DNA of 62,374 nt. Origin: Zygnema cylindricum. Taxonomy: Eukaryota > Streptophyta > Zygnematophyceae > Zygnematales > Zygnemataceae. The stretch spans positions 98,851 through 161,224 of the forward strand of contig JBBHKE010000773.1 of NCBI GenBank assembly GCA_037447655.1, given 5' to 3'. The position numbers and the translations under genes were made by a program. Shown in pieces: positions 1 through 11,983 of this stretch. A model generated the notes under the pieces. That model was not told the DNA's origin. It was given only the letters and a program-made list of their open reading frames with translations, and did not search any database. How positions within the stretch are numbered: the first letter of the stretch is position 1; each line of letters starts with the position of its first letter.

Positions 1-365
1 TTTTTTTTCTTTTTTCTTTTTTTTTTACTCCTTTTTTGGTTTTTTTTTCCCTTTTTTGTTTGTTTTTTTTTCCTTTTTTGGTTTTTTTTTCCTCTTTTGG
101 TCTTTTTTTTACTTGGTAAAATTTCATATTTTTTTTTTTGAATTTGTTACTAGGCGAGGAATAAAAAAAAATAATAGAAAAAAAAAATGACAAAATCGAA
201 GGCTGTGATACGCAGATTTTGGCAAGAGATCGACTTTTGGGAGCCTATCAGGTCCGTCCCTTTTTTTTCCCCTTTTTTTTCATTTTTTTTCTTGTTTTCT
301 CCTTTTTTTTTTGTTTTTTCCTTTTTTTTTGTTTGTTTTTTTCCTTTTTTTTTTTTTTTTTCCTC

Positions 366-396
<31 letters not shown>

Positions 397-560
397 TTTT
401 TTTTCTTTTTTTTTGGTTTTTTTCTTTTTTTTTTTTTTTTTTTTTCCTTTTTTTTTGTTTTTTTTCTTTTTTTTTTTTTCTTTTTTTTTTTTTTTTTGTG
501 TCTTTTTTTCCTCTTATTTTTTGTTTTTCCCTTTTTTTTCTTTTTCTTTTTGAAATTCTC
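1..560. repeat. Poly-T low-complexity tract
   Basis: Runs of 6-20 T broken by CC, GG or C. Long phenylalanine-rich open frames here only reflect the T runs; there is no start context, domain or splice signal. I see no gene. Confidence 0.9.
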
Positions 561-904
561 TATTTGTATTTGTAATTAAAATGTATATTCTTTAGAGTAA
601 AAAAAACATATTTTTTTGTTTTTTGTTTCCGTTTATTTTTTTGTACTCAAAACCTCAAAACTCATAAAAAGGAAAAACCGCTCCCTCCCCCCCCTTTCCT
701 AAAATTTTTGTCCTCAAACCTCGATAAAAAGCAAAATCCACTTTATTTATAAAATGTCAATTTTTATCACTCCACCCCCCCCAGTCCTTCCCTCTCCTCC
801 TTTCCCCTCCCTTTCCCTCCTCTCTCCCTCTCCCTCTCCCTCTCCCTCTCCCTCTCCCCCCACCCCTCCCATAGCGATAACTCCGTACTCATTCTGTAAT
901 ACAT
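561..904. other. Intergenic, AT-rich then C/CT-rich
   Basis: AT-rich sequence followed from about 770 by C-runs and a short CCCTCT array. No gene or RNA recognised. Confidence 0.6.
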
Positions 905-1100
905 TTCAGTTCCGCAGTTCTGTACCTCATTTCCGTACTTTTCTTCCATACCGCAGTTCTGTACTGAAGTTCCGTAATTTATTTCCGTACGTCAATTCCG
1001 TACCACAGTACTGTACTTTATTTCCGTGCTTTACTTCCGTATTGCAGTTCTGTAATGCCGTTCCGTACTTTATTTCTGTACTTTACTTTCGTACTGTGCA
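905..1100. repeat. Degenerate tandem array of a TTCCGTACTTTA-like word
   Basis: A roughly 12-24 base periodic array built from TTCCGTACTTTA and CAGTTCTGTACT variants, about 15 units. No stable reading frame. The embedded GTAC/CCGTAC word recurs through the whole window. Confidence 0.7.
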
Positions 1101-1219
1101 GCGAACGCCTCCCCAACCAGTATTCTCTCGATAATATTTTGTTGGCCCCAATGTCATATATGGGAGGGATACCGGGTATCGGATTTTATCTCCATAGGGG
1201 AACTGTCTGGTGCACACCA

Positions 1220-1486
1220 CTACACCGTCCATCGCTATTATTAGTGTTAATGTTTTTTTCGCCACTGTACCCTCTTTCCTCTGAGGGAGAGAGAAAATGG
1301 AAGGGAGGGAGAAGGGGGAATGGGGTAAGGGAGGGAAGAGAAGGGTGGGAAAGAGAGTGTTAAAACTGAAACATCTTTTCTCCGTGCACACTTGTCCGAT
1401 TGCGACAGCCAGACAGGTGTGCACGGAGAAAAGATGTTTGAAGTGGCGAAAAAAACTTAAAACTCTAATGACGATGAGCGGTGTAG
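1220..1486. mobile_element. Small MITE with long inverted ends and an internal hairpin
   Basis: The left end (CTACACCGTCCATCGCTATT, then a TTTTTTTCGCCACT block) is answered at the right by an inverted AGTGGCGAAAAAAA block and GAGCGGTGTAG, giving imperfect terminal inverted repeats of about 45 bases. The middle has a purine-rich patch and a near-perfect hairpin at about 1367-1440. There is no coding capacity. Related relics lie at 8180-8430 and, more loosely, 18905-19473. Superfamily not assigned. Confidence 0.6.
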
Positions 1487-1558
1487 TTGGCACCTTCTCC
1501 AACGATCCTATATACGGACACTCCGCACCGTACGAAATGTACTTTGCAAGATATTAAA

Positions 1559-1655
1559 ATAGTACGCCCTTATAAAGTACGCCCTAATAAAGTATGCCCT
1601 GAAAAAGTATGCCCTAATATAGTACGTGCTAGAAAAGTACGCCTTAATAAAGAGG
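1559..1655. repeat. 16-17 bp tandem repeat, about 6 units
   Basis: Units of the form AGTACGCCCTAATAAA repeated six times with point changes. No coding signal. Confidence 0.8.
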
Positions 1656-2271
1656 TACACGCTTGGTACCTTTAAATCCGTTGGCTTTGGACCGTGGTCT
1701 CGTCCTGTCTCAGTCGTCCAATTCAAACTCTCAAAATCTGGCTAAGTCCTAAACTCCCTCCTCTCTCACATCTGTCAGTAATGAGCTACTAGAGCTTGCA
1801 AACCAACAATCCCTATAAGCTTTAGAGCTCACTCTCTTAACCTATATTCTTCTTTGCAAGATATCAATATAATCATTGTAATCAATGTAATCAATGTACA
1901 ATCACTATAATCTATGTAATCAATATAATTAATGAAATCAATGAAATCAATATAGTTTGATGCTAATAAGGCTTTAGTCAGCATGTGAACCACCAATTGG
2001 TGTCTTGTAACCTAACCATTTTTTATACTCCCTGCGAAGATTTTCTCCCTCACAAACTGTGAGCGGATATCTATGTGCTTTCTCTTGAAATGATTTCAAG
2101 GATTTTAGGGAACTGCAGTGGCACCCTCTCCCTCTACCTCTCCCTCACTCTGGTCGTCACCTGTACTCCCACCTGCATGAAATCAATTCCTGTAGAATTG
2201 CTCAGATCCATAGCAAAACTTTCTCCTTAACAAAAGAACTTTCTGCAATATACTCAGATTTCATAGTGGAC

Positions 2272-3607
2272 TGAGAAGTCACTTTCTGGAGTTCTCCCTT
2301 TCTGGAGGTCTCTCCCTTTCCGGAGTTCTCGCCCTTTCCGGAGTTTTCTCCCTTTCCGGAGTTCTCTCCCTTTCTGGAGTTCTCTCCCTTTCCGGAGTTC
2401 TCTCCCTTTCTGAGTTCTCTCCCTTTCCGGAGGTCTCTCCCTTTCCGGAGGTCTCTCCCTTTCCAAAGTTCTCTCCCTTTCCGGAGATCTCTCCCTTTCC
2501 GGAGTTCTCTCCCTTTCTGAGTTCTCTCCCTTTCCGGAGGTCTCTCCCTTTCCGGAGGTCTCTCCCTTTCTGGAGGTCTCTCCCTTTCCGGAGTTCTCTC
2601 CCTTTCCGGAGTTCTCTCCCTTTCTGGAGTCACTTTCTGGAGTTCTCCCTTTCTGGAGGTCTCTCCCTTTCTGGAGTTCTCGCCCTTTCCGGAGTTCTCT
2701 CCCTTTCTGGAGTTCTCTCCCTTTCTGGAGTTCTCTCCCTTCCTGGAGTTCTCTCCCTTTCTGAGTTCTCTCCCTTTCCGGAGGTCTCTCCCTTTCCGGA
2801 GGTCTCTCCCTTTCCAAAGTCTCTCCCTTTCCGGAGATCTCTCCCTTTCCGGAGTTCTCTCCCTTTCTGAGTTCTCTCCCTTTCCGGAGGTCTCTCCCTT
2901 TCCGGAGGTCTCTCCCTTTCTGGAGGTCTCTCCCTTTCCGGAGTTCTCTCCCTTTCCGGAGGTCTCTCCCTTTCCGGAGTTCTCTCCATTTCTGGAGGTC
3001 TCTCCCTTTCTGGAGTTCTCTCCCTTTCCGGAGTTCTCTCCCTTTCCGGAGTTCTCTCCCTTTCTGAGTTCTTCCCCTTATCGGAGTTCCTCTCCCTTTC
3101 CGGAGTTCTCTCCCTTTCTCGAGGTCTCTCCCTTTCTGGAGTTCTCTCCCTTTCCGGAGTTCTCTCCCTTTCCGGAGTTCTCTCCCTCTCCCCCTTTCCG
3201 GAGTTCTCTCCCTTTCCGGAGTTCTCTCCCCTTCTGGAGGTCTCTCCCTTTCCGGAGGTCTCTCCCTTCTGGTGGTAGTCCTTTCTGGAGGTCTCTCCCT
3301 TTCTGGAGTTCTCTCCCTTTCCGGAGTTCTCTCCCTTTCTTAGTTCTTTCCCTTTCCGGAGGTCTCTCCCTTTCCGGAGGTCTCTCCCTTTCCAAAGTTC
3401 TCTCCCTTTCCGGAGATCTCTCCCTTTCCGGAGTTCTCTCCCTTTCTGAGTTCTCTCCCTTTCCGGAGGTCTCTCCCTTTCCGGAGGTCTCTCCCTTTCT
3501 GGAGGTCTCTCCCTTTCCGGAGTTCTCTCCCTTTCCGGAGTTCTCTCCCTTTCTGGTGGTAGCCCTTTCTGGAGTTCTCTCCCTTTCCGGAGTTCTCCCT
3601 TTCTGGA
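2272..3607. repeat. 18-bp minisatellite with higher-order blocks
   Basis: About 74 units of CCCTTTCCGGAGTTCTCT with variants (GGAGGT, CTGGAG, CCAAAG, GAGATC). Variant order is itself repeated: blocks starting with the CCAAAG variant recur near 2462, 2812 and 3392, so the array grew by duplication of multi-unit blocks. As 18 is divisible by 3, all three minus-strand frames stay open for hundreds of codons as charged hexapeptide repeats (RERTPE, GENSGK or KGRELR). I treat these frames as by-products rather than a gene, because no unique flanking coding sequence or splice site is attached. Confidence 0.9.
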
Positions 3608-3878
3608 TATTTTTCTCAAACAACTGCTAGTGCCATTTTTCAATCATTTGAAAATGATAAAAACATCATCGTCATCATCATCATCATTTTTTTTTTTTTT
3701 TGTTTTTTTGTTTTTTTTATTTCTTTGGTTTTTTGATATTACTACAGTATCCAGTAGTAGTTGACCTTATGTTTGAAAGATTGCTATAGCTTGCATCGCT
3801 TGATATCTTTTAGGGTTTTTTAGGGTTGTATAGGGTCTAAAGACTATTTTCAACCTTAGAGCCTCTGAAGTATAACCA

Positions 3879-4015
3879 GAGATGCCATATACTCACTAAG
3901 TACCAGAGATGCCATGTTCTCACTAAGTACCAGAGATGGCATATACTCACTAAGTATCAGAGATGCCATATACTCACTAAGTACCAGAGATTCCATATTC
4001 TCACTAAATACCTGA
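3879..4015. repeat. 27-bp tandem repeat, 5 units
   Basis: Five units of a 27-base motif beginning ACCAGAGATGCCATATACTC. The minus frame stays open (LSEYMASLV repeats) only because 27 is a multiple of 3. Confidence 0.85.
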
Positions 4016-5560
4016 GCGCTCTCGCTCTCCCTCTCTTCACTGCTTCTCAAGTTTCTGATAACGGCAATAGCTAAGAAGAATGAATTACTACTGTCAGGAA
4101 AATTGAACTAAGGGTTAACATTTACGACTTAGTCAGAAAACGAACCGAAGGTAAAACTGCTCTTCAGTTGGGCGTTAGAAAGTTATTACACTAGCATTCG
4201 AAAAAAGTGACACATTGAAGCAAAAAGAGAAGAAAATGAAAATCTGGGCTGGGAAAGTATCTGAAAACATAGTGGATATGAACTTGAAGGATCTTTACTC
4301 TAGTAGTGCGAGTATTGGGATCCCTTCTCCTAAGATCTTGAAGACCTTTGTTGAGATTTCCTAAAGATACTTCAATATCTGGTCTTTGTTGCAATGTCTG
4401 GTTTCTGGTACAGTTCATGAAGTAAGTTAGACTGCCAACAGTTTGTGTGTAAGGAATAACAGACATAAAACTCTTCTTTTTCTAAACTCTTATTTTTCCA
4501 AGTCCATTTCCTCATTAAGAACCACTGAGGACTCTCCTATTTTTCCTTAAATAATTTCCGATTGAGTTCCATAGTAGTGGCCCTTTTCTTTTGCCTTTGC
4601 TAGTCCAAATCTGCCTTTCGTGTCTCCTATTGCCTCCTTTTTAAAATAAATTTTAGGTGGAGTTTCAAAGAGAAAAAAAAAGAAATACATTTCCACACAC
4701 CATTTCAACGGTGTTTTTTTTTTTTTTTTTAAGTGTCTCAAAGAGACGCTTGTTTTTGCACATGGATGGAGGCTCGAGAGTCCGTGATTTGTCCATCTTC
4801 CACCGATCCTCAGGTTCCATTAGTCATAGCCATGTTCTCCTCCGGAAATGTAAATTCTTCCTCTTTCTTCTCATTATCGAGTAGTTGAGTAATTCATCGT
4901 GTTTCTTGCTTCCTTCTCGGAAATGTAGAAATTTCCTCTTTTTTCTCATTATCGATTCGTTGAGTAATGCATCACGGTTCTCCTTCCTTCTCCTTTCTTG
5001 TTGTCATATCCGGATCGGAAGTTTCTTGTTTTCTTAGCTTTCTTCCATGCACGGGAGTCCTTCTGTAGATGCCCCCTTTTACCATGATGTATATTATATT
5101 ATATTTTATTGTTTGATACCGATATTGTACGAATGACAAATTTGTTTTTATCCCATCACGTCTTCCTCTGCTTCCGAAGTCTGTTGGTTTTCTAACCCCA
5201 TTTAGAGCCTCTCCCTCTCTCTCCCTCTCGACATTTCCTCTACCTCTGACCTTAGAGTCTTTACAGACAGGTTTTTGGACATTGCTATTATATGTGCCTC
5301 TTTGACAAGAATGAGATCGACAATTTTTGTCCACGTTTTCCGCTCTTTTTGCTACATCTGCGTTCAAAATATTTTTAATCAGTAGGTACCTGTAAGCTAC
5401 AGAAATAATCGATAAATAAATAGTACTTTACTCAGAACTCCCTACCACTACTGGATTATTCTGTGAAAGTTATTCATGGTTAAATGTGACGTGAGACATC
5501 ATTAAGGACTTCGACATGCGCTGAAGTCAGAGGTTTCGAGCTTTAACATATTTTCAGCTT
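4016..5560. other. Intergenic, no gene recognised
   Basis: Short open frames (for example 4191-4466 and 4972-5367 on the minus strand) show no known domain, signal peptide or consistent splice structure. A short duplication is visible: the stretch near 4850-4895 (CGGAAATGTA...TTCCTC...CTCATTATCGA) recurs near 4918-4965. Confidence 0.5.
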
Positions 5561-5754
5561 TCGTTACTCGTGTTCATCTTGACCATAGAAATTTTCTCCC
5601 TCAAGATCTCGAGTCCCCCCTCCAAAAAAAAAGAAGTGTCGGAGATAAATGGTCAATTTGTCTTTTTTCTTTACCGTGATCCTTCTCCACTCCCATCACA
5701 ATCTCAACGAGATGACCATGAACAAAAGTTTTCCGGAACAAGAAATCTGTACCG

Positions 5755-6060
5755 TCCCTCTCCCTCTCACTCTGCCTCGCCCTCTCCCTCTCCCTCTCGT
5801 TCTCCCTTTCACTCTCCCTCTCCCTCTCCCTCTCCCTCACACTCCCTCTCCCGTTTCCCCTTTCCCTCTAACCCTTTCCAGCCCTGTCCCTCTTGTTCTC
5901 CTCTTCCTCTCCCACTTTCCTGCCACTGGTGATGTCATGCTTAAAAAAAACTCTCCTCTCTCCCCCCTCTCCTGCTCCCTCCTCCCTCTCCCTCTCCCTC
6001 CCTACCACTACCACTCCCTGCCTCCCTCTCCCTCTCCCCCCCTTCCTCTCCAGGTGAAGC
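5755..6060. repeat. CCCTCT-rich polypyrimidine tract
   Basis: CCCTCT/CTCTCC repeats on the plus strand with short unique interruptions. Purine/pyrimidine asymmetric DNA, not coding. Confidence 0.75.
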
Positions 6061-6342
6061 CGGTGATGTCACGCTTAAAACAAACTCTAACGGGATTCGG
6101 GTGTATCCTTGTGGCCTCCGTTACGGCTCTCATTATCTCTCTCCCTCCACCCCGGGAGGAGGGTTTTGTCTATGTCCCGAAGTCCATGGCTAATTCAGAA
6201 GGAGGAGAGATCGGATTTCGGTCGGTCTCTCTCTGTCTATCTCTCTCTCTCTCCCCCCCTGTCTTTCTCACTGGCTCTCTCTGTCCCTCTCTCTCTTTGT
6301 GTCTCTCTTTTTGTCTCTATTTCTATTTCTCTACTTTGGATT

Positions 6343-6490
<148 letters not shown>

Positions 6491-6502
6491 CCTCCCTCCC
6501 AG

Positions 6503-6655
6503 CATCCGCGACCTCCTGGCTCCCCGAGTTCTGGATGAGATGACCTGGCGGCTGCCGCGGCGGCTGCGGCCAATGGGAGGCCGGTGTACTGTCAGGACCG
6601 GTACTACCGGGCTCTCGCTGGAGGGCAGTATTGCAAGTGGACCGACTTGAGACAG
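6503..6655 (+). other. GC-rich exon-like patch after a CT tract
   Basis: An island of about 150 bases far richer in G and C than its surroundings, preceded by a CT tract and a CCCAG acceptor-like site. One frame ends NGRPVYCQDRYYRALAGG...CKWTDLRQ then stop, which looks protein-like. Upstream, a methionine at 6066 opens a frame with a hydrophobic anchor (GFGCILVASVTALIISL), but no donor joins the two patches in frame. I do not recognise a family. It may be a gene fragment or a coincidence of composition. Confidence 0.25.
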
Positions 6656-6679
6656 TGACTTTTTTTTTTTTTTCGTACG

Positions 6680-7620
6680 CATTTTTTTTTTTTTTTTTTT
6701 GTGCGTTTTTCTTACGTGCGTCGTTTTTTTAAGTGCTTCTTCGTGCACTCTTTTTTCCGTGCACTCTTTTTTCGTTTGGTCTTTTTTCGTGCGTACGGTC
6801 TGCTTCGAGGATCTCGCGGTGTGTGTTTTTTTAGTGCGAGTTTTAGTGCGGGTATTTAGTGCGGGAATTTAGTATGGGTTTTTTCAGTGCGATTTTTAGT
6901 TCAAGTTTAGTGCAGTTTTTTGGGAGCGCGGTGTGAAGGAGGGCTTGTGTGCTTTGCCGGGCTCTCGAGGGCAGGGAGTGTGGATTTGGGACAGGATTCC
7001 GTTATTGGTGTGGGTCTTTATTAGAGAGGAGGAGAGGAGAGGAGGAGAGAACTGAAATGCGACAGTGATTTAGTGCGGTTTTTAGTGCGGTATTTTTGTG
7101 CACAGCAATTTCGTGATGTAGGCAACAGTTTTGCAAATGATCAGATTGGATACAAAAATTTCGTGCGTTTTTTAGTGCGGAAGCGGATTTCGTGCGGTTG
7201 TTTGTCCGAAGATACCGATTTTGTTCGTGATTTTGTGGTTTCATGTGGAGACAGTTATTCGCGGTTTTTAGTGCGAGTATTGGTTTTCCGTGCGAAAATT
7301 ATGTTAATGTCGTGTGGAAATATCGTGCATATTTTAGTGCGGGAATATGATTTCGTGCGGCCTTTCATTCTTTTTTGGTGCGACTTTTCGTCAAGATTTC
7401 GTGCAATTTTCAGTGCGGTTTTCAGTGCGGTTTTTAGGGTGGTTCCAAAGTGGCGGCGCTTGGTTTTTTTCGCGCAACTTTTAAGTTTGTGGGATCTTTA
7501 CTTTTTTTTAGTTGTTTTTACAGATTTTTAGTGATTTTTTCCCTTCTTTTTTTCTTTTTAGTTTGGTTTTTAGTGTAGCTTTCGGTGTCCTTTTTTAGTG
7601 CGAAAATGTCAGATTTTAGT
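6680..7620. repeat. Degenerate TTTAGTGCGG/TTCGTGCGG repeat field
   Basis: Dozens of loosely spaced TTTTAGTGCGG and TTCGTGCGG words. The plus-strand open frame at 7073-7531 is made of these words (FVRFLVR-type residues) and has no recognisable domain. Confidence 0.65.
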
Positions 7621-8180
7621 TTTTTTTTTTTTTTTTCTTACAGTTGGATAAAAGTGGTTGTTTTCCCGATTTAGATAGGTTCTTTGTTTAAATTTTTTTT
7701 TTTTTTTTTAAGGCACGATAAAGTTTGGATTTTGGTTATAGTATGTCCCTAAAAGTAATTACCTTTTTTTTTCTGTATATGTTTGTGAACAGATACATTA
7801 TTATCTAAAGAATATCTTTCTTCTACAACTACCTTTTGTAATTTTCGTTTAGCAAAAATGTTTGGTTATTTTTGTTTTTTTAAGCTCTCTCATTCATTTT
7901 GTACTTTGAAAGAAAATCATTTTTTTGAAGGAATGTTTTTTTTTAATGAAAATGTTTGTTTTTTTTTAGGAAAGTGACTTTGATTCGACGCAAAAAAAAT
8001 GACGCAAAGTACGAAAAAGTTGGAAAAGTACGAAAGGTACGAAAAAGTTGGAAAACTGTGCAAAGCGGTACAAGTCTAATACGGGTCATGGACAAACAAT
8101 ATTGACTATCTTTGACTTTTTTGATTCAGTACATAGATTCTAAAAATGTGAATCTTAAAATCTTAGAATCGCTAAAAAAA
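7621..8180. other. Intergenic, T-rich
   Basis: T runs, plus a short 17-base tandem (GTACGAAAAAGTTGGAAAA) near 8009-8060. No gene seen. Confidence 0.6.
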
Positions 8181-8430
8181 TCAGATGGTCCGCCGAGTAC
8201 TGCTATTAGTGTAACCGTTTTTTTTTTCAAACTTTAAACCTTATATTTCTCCTTGCAAAGTCGTCCAATTGTTAATCTGACGGTTGCGATGGAAAGATAA
8301 GATTCTCACCTTCCGATTGGTGGTCTCGCACCTAAAATCTGACAGGTGTGCACGGAGAAAAAATGATTTAAGTGGCAAAACCCTTATAACATCAACACTA
8401 AGAATGATACACGTGCAACTTATAGCGGGG
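8180..8430. mobile_element. Relic of the 1220-1486 MITE family
   Basis: Contains GCTATTAGTGTAACCGTTTT on the left and CTGACAGGTGTGCACGGAGA, AAGTGGCAAAACC and AACACTAAGAATGATAC on the right, all matching parts of the 1220-1486 element in the same order. Decayed ends, no coding capacity. Confidence 0.5.
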
Positions 8431-8837
8431 GCTTTCTGGGAGCGGAAAATCTACATTATTTCACATTGCCGGTCTTTTTTTCTTTTTTTTTAAGCGTCTC
8501 CATATATCAGGAATACATTATAATTTATATTGATTTTTTTTTTCTGTTCACAAATTAAGCAAAATACGCTTCTCAAATTAGACTGGAGAATTTTAGGTTT
8601 TGTATACCACTATCATTATTTATTTGCGGATTTTGAAGACTCGCGGTAAAATGTTTGTCGGCAGGGAGATAAAATTTGACGTTTCAAAAGTCAAAGGTAG
8701 TCAAAATCGTTTGCCGCCAGTTCGTACCAGGTATGTACGGAGAGTTGTAAATAACAATATAATATACAATTGTGTATTGTACGTGTTTGTACTTTTTGAC
8801 GTCAGTTGCCGCGGACGTATAAAATATTTTTTTTTTG

Positions 8838-10677
8838 CGAAAGCGTTCCCCTAATTGAAGCTTATTTCCGGAATATAAGGAGACCCTGGAGGATTATTTC
8901 CGGAAAATAAGGAGACCTTGAAAGATTATTTCCGGAAAGAGGGAAGAAATCCGGTACATTTTTTGAGTTTATGCTATACTTATTTATCTCGTTATTTGCT
9001 GAGTTTTTTATTTGTATACTTTTATCTATATATTAGCTCTCTTATCTGTTATGTTATTTTTCAGTATGTATTTGATTGTCTATTTGTCTAATTGTTTGCC
9101 GATTCTTGTTATATTTGGGCTATTTTTGGCGTTTCCATCTTTTGTCATTACTATTAAGAGGCTCATTTGATGGATTATTGATTATATCGTAACACAAAAA
9201 TAAGCAAAAAAAGAAACATGAAACCAAATAAAGTAACAAATGTAACATCGTAAAGTTGTTCCTCGCTTTTTTGTGCATTCCATTTATATAAAAAAAAAAG
9301 TTAAGTAATTTATATTGACAGAGAGGCCATGAAAGGCCAAAGACTAACATGACAAAATAAATAAAAGAGGCAAAAGCAAAAGAAAATGTTGAAGTACAAT
9401 TTCAGTTGTGTAATTAGTGAATTGTACTTTAACAAATGTACTATTGTGCGTATTCTATTTTCAATGTAGTAATGTCGTTTCACGTCCCTTTAGGTCGGTT
9501 CATGTACTTTAATTGTTAATGTACGGATACCTTTAGTACTATCCATTTGCAACTTGTAACCATTGTATTTATTTGTCGCGTTGTTTAGCGAAGAGTCACT
9601 TAGCCGTCACGTCGTTTCACAAACTACAAACTAGAAAAGATTCTACGATAAGAATAATCAAATACTAAGAAAGGTATGTACAAACCACTTAAGAAGTACA
9701 AAACGCTAAACTTAAATACTAGCACTTGAAGTGTAGCGTGTAGGACTTGAAGTAGGCGGAAAAAAAAAATAGACAATGCTTTGATGGAATTTCAACATCA
9801 ACTAGTGAGTATGTAGAGTAAGTCAGTTTTGTGTGCATTACAAGATGCTTATTTTTCACCAAAAATTTGTAAATCCTATGCCTCAAGCAACAACTTTTTC
9901 ATGTCTTTTAATTTTATTTGAAGGTAAATATATTTATGAATGTTTGTATACAACGCATTTGCCATATTTCTTCCTAAAAGTAAAAGACATGGCCATGATA
10001 AACATGTTATTTCCAAGTATCATGAGTTTGTTGAAGTACAATTTCATTTGTGTATTTAGTGACATGTACTTCTCTTAGTTGTACTTTAGTGCGCATGTTA
10101 TTTCTATGCGGAACTGTTGTTTCACGTCAGTGTAATGTTGATTCATGTAAATGTGTTTTCGTGTACGGATACCCTTATTACTATCCGGACACACTTTGTA
10201 TCATTGTACTTATTTTTTCTCGTAGTTTAGTGGACATTATATTCGACGGTTACATACGTCGTACCTTTTCACGCTTACGTTGTACTTTCACAATATTCAT
10301 TGTAGATTAGTGATTCTTTCATTATAGATTCCTTGTACGAAATATTCTTTTCGTTCCTAACTTTGCCGTACACCGACTTTGTCATTGGCCGTCACCAACA
10401 ATACCTTTTTTGTCCTTTGCGGCTTCGATTATTTTGTGGACGTCGTGTAGCTCGTCCACTCTATATGTAGAGTTATACTTAGTACTTAACTTGTTCATTC
10501 TATACATTCAAATCTAACCGATTATAATGAGAAGACATTTTCTCTTGTGCTTCTCCTTTTTGTATTCCTCTTGTCTCTTTTATCTTTATCTTTTGCTTCC
10601 ATATGTTACTTTGCCATGATTATACTTCCATTCATCTTTGATATCTTTCGCCCATCATGCCCTTACCTTCTACAGGT
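8838..10677. repeat. Segmental direct repeat, left copy (R1)
   Basis: Matches 14765-16579 in the same orientation from a TTTTTTTGCGAAA word to CCTTCTACAG. About 9643-10250 is nearly base-identical to the right copy, while 8838-9390 and 10310-10677 differ more. R1 has one extra ATTTCCGGAAA unit near 8890, and at about 9387-9640 a patch that R2 lacks and that resembles its own 10033-10320. No domain is found in the identical short open frames (9833-10078, 10050-10310). The ends are not TG...CA, so these are not ordinary LTRs. Confidence 0.85.
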
Positions 10678-10799
10678 ATGGGCCACACTATGCTCGTCAT
10701 CTGTACAAATTCTCTTCTCATATCTTTTCCACTTCGATTTTTCTTTTTTTTGACATTTTTTTTTGGAAGGAACTTATTTTAGAGACATTTGATTAAAGA

Positions 10800-11969
10800 T
10801 GAAACTCTGTGTGCTCCATTGCACACAGAAATTGCAGATCCAAAAGAAGCTAATCTAGATAGTGCCGACTCCAAGTTGATATAAACCCAAATGACTGACC
10901 CCTTGACAACCAAAAACCCATTATAGCTTCACCCCTGTGAAATAAGACTTTCTGTGTGCTCAGTTCCACCACAGAATGCAAAGTTAGAATATGAGTTTCG
11001 GACACATTCACCCACTTTGACTTTCCCTTAGAAATGCAACCACCCTGGCAAAAACTCTGACCGATTACACCCCTGTGTAGCTTGGACTCCCCTAAGTCTG
11101 CGGCAAAAAGAATCAATGAAAATGGTCAAGTAAATTGTTAGTTATGAATGGTCAAAGATGACCTTTTGTACAGGAGCTCTCTCGGAGAGAGGCTGCTACC
11201 TACTAAATTTTCTAAGTCATATTCCCTCTCTAAAACTCTATCTATTGACGTACGACACCAATCAAATTAATGTATTGTACTGAAAAGTAAAGGTACCGAT
11301 ATACTTTCTGTACGGCCATCGTACAACATGGCCAAAATGTCGACACGTGTCAGATCGAGATTTGTTCCAGTAATCTTCGGAGATGGCCCAATCCAATGTT
11401 GTCGCGCCACGTGTCACTCGAGGTGGCAATGACACTAAAACGCCAAAAGTACCTATTCCGCGATCGTGGCGCCTATCGCGGCTGTCTGATCAAAACCGAC
11501 TTTAATTCTAACTGTTCAAAATGGGTGCGCAACGTTTGTTTCGCGGTATACATAAGACCGTACTATATTTGAACTGTTTCTATGTACTAGCAATCAATTC
11601 GTCTAGTTAAATGAATTGATCTACTTGATAACATTTATATGTTTATTAAACCTAACAGTACTTAGCAGTCGTCCTAGACTAATTGGATAAAGCTACTGGT
11701 TAACGGTTACCTTGATGAATGGCAAGTTTACCTTGACGGATGGCAGGTTCCAAGTTCAAATCATGGGTCCGTCAACTGTCTTTTTGGTAAATCTACCCAC
11801 TCTATTCCATGTCTTCTCTAGAGGACCTAGGCAGCCATGGCTCTATATCCCATGTCCAGCCTTCAACGACTACAACAAGTGTGGGGCTTGGGAGAGGGGA
11901 GTTAGAGGCAGACTGCCTCTGCTCTTTTCCTATTCTAATACATACCTTGAAAATACTCAAATATCAACA
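10800..11969 (-). repeat. 3' LTR of copia-1
   Basis: 1170 bases, TG...CA on the minus strand (TGTTGATATTTGAG at the start, GAGTTTCA at the end). It aligns over its length with 13773-14236 (inner part only), 40825-41826 and 44269-45566. On the opposite (plus) strand, near 11685-11755, it carries a tRNA-like stretch with a GTTCAAATC B-box word. Confidence 0.8.
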
Positions 11970-11983
11970 CTCCCCTTATTTCT
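11970..11983 (-). other. Polypurine tract of copia-1
   Basis: Minus strand AGAAATAAGGGGAG directly followed by the LTR start TGTTGATA: the standard arrangement for plus-strand DNA priming in LTR retrotransposons. Confidence 0.75.

Noticed and set aside
187-579. Phenylalanine-rich open frame of 130 codons
   Set aside because: Translation of poly-T; all three plus frames give the same kind of product.
2630-3643. 337-codon minus-strand frame of RERTPE repeats
   Set aside because: Produced by an 18-base minisatellite; the other two frames are equally open and no unique coding sequence is attached.
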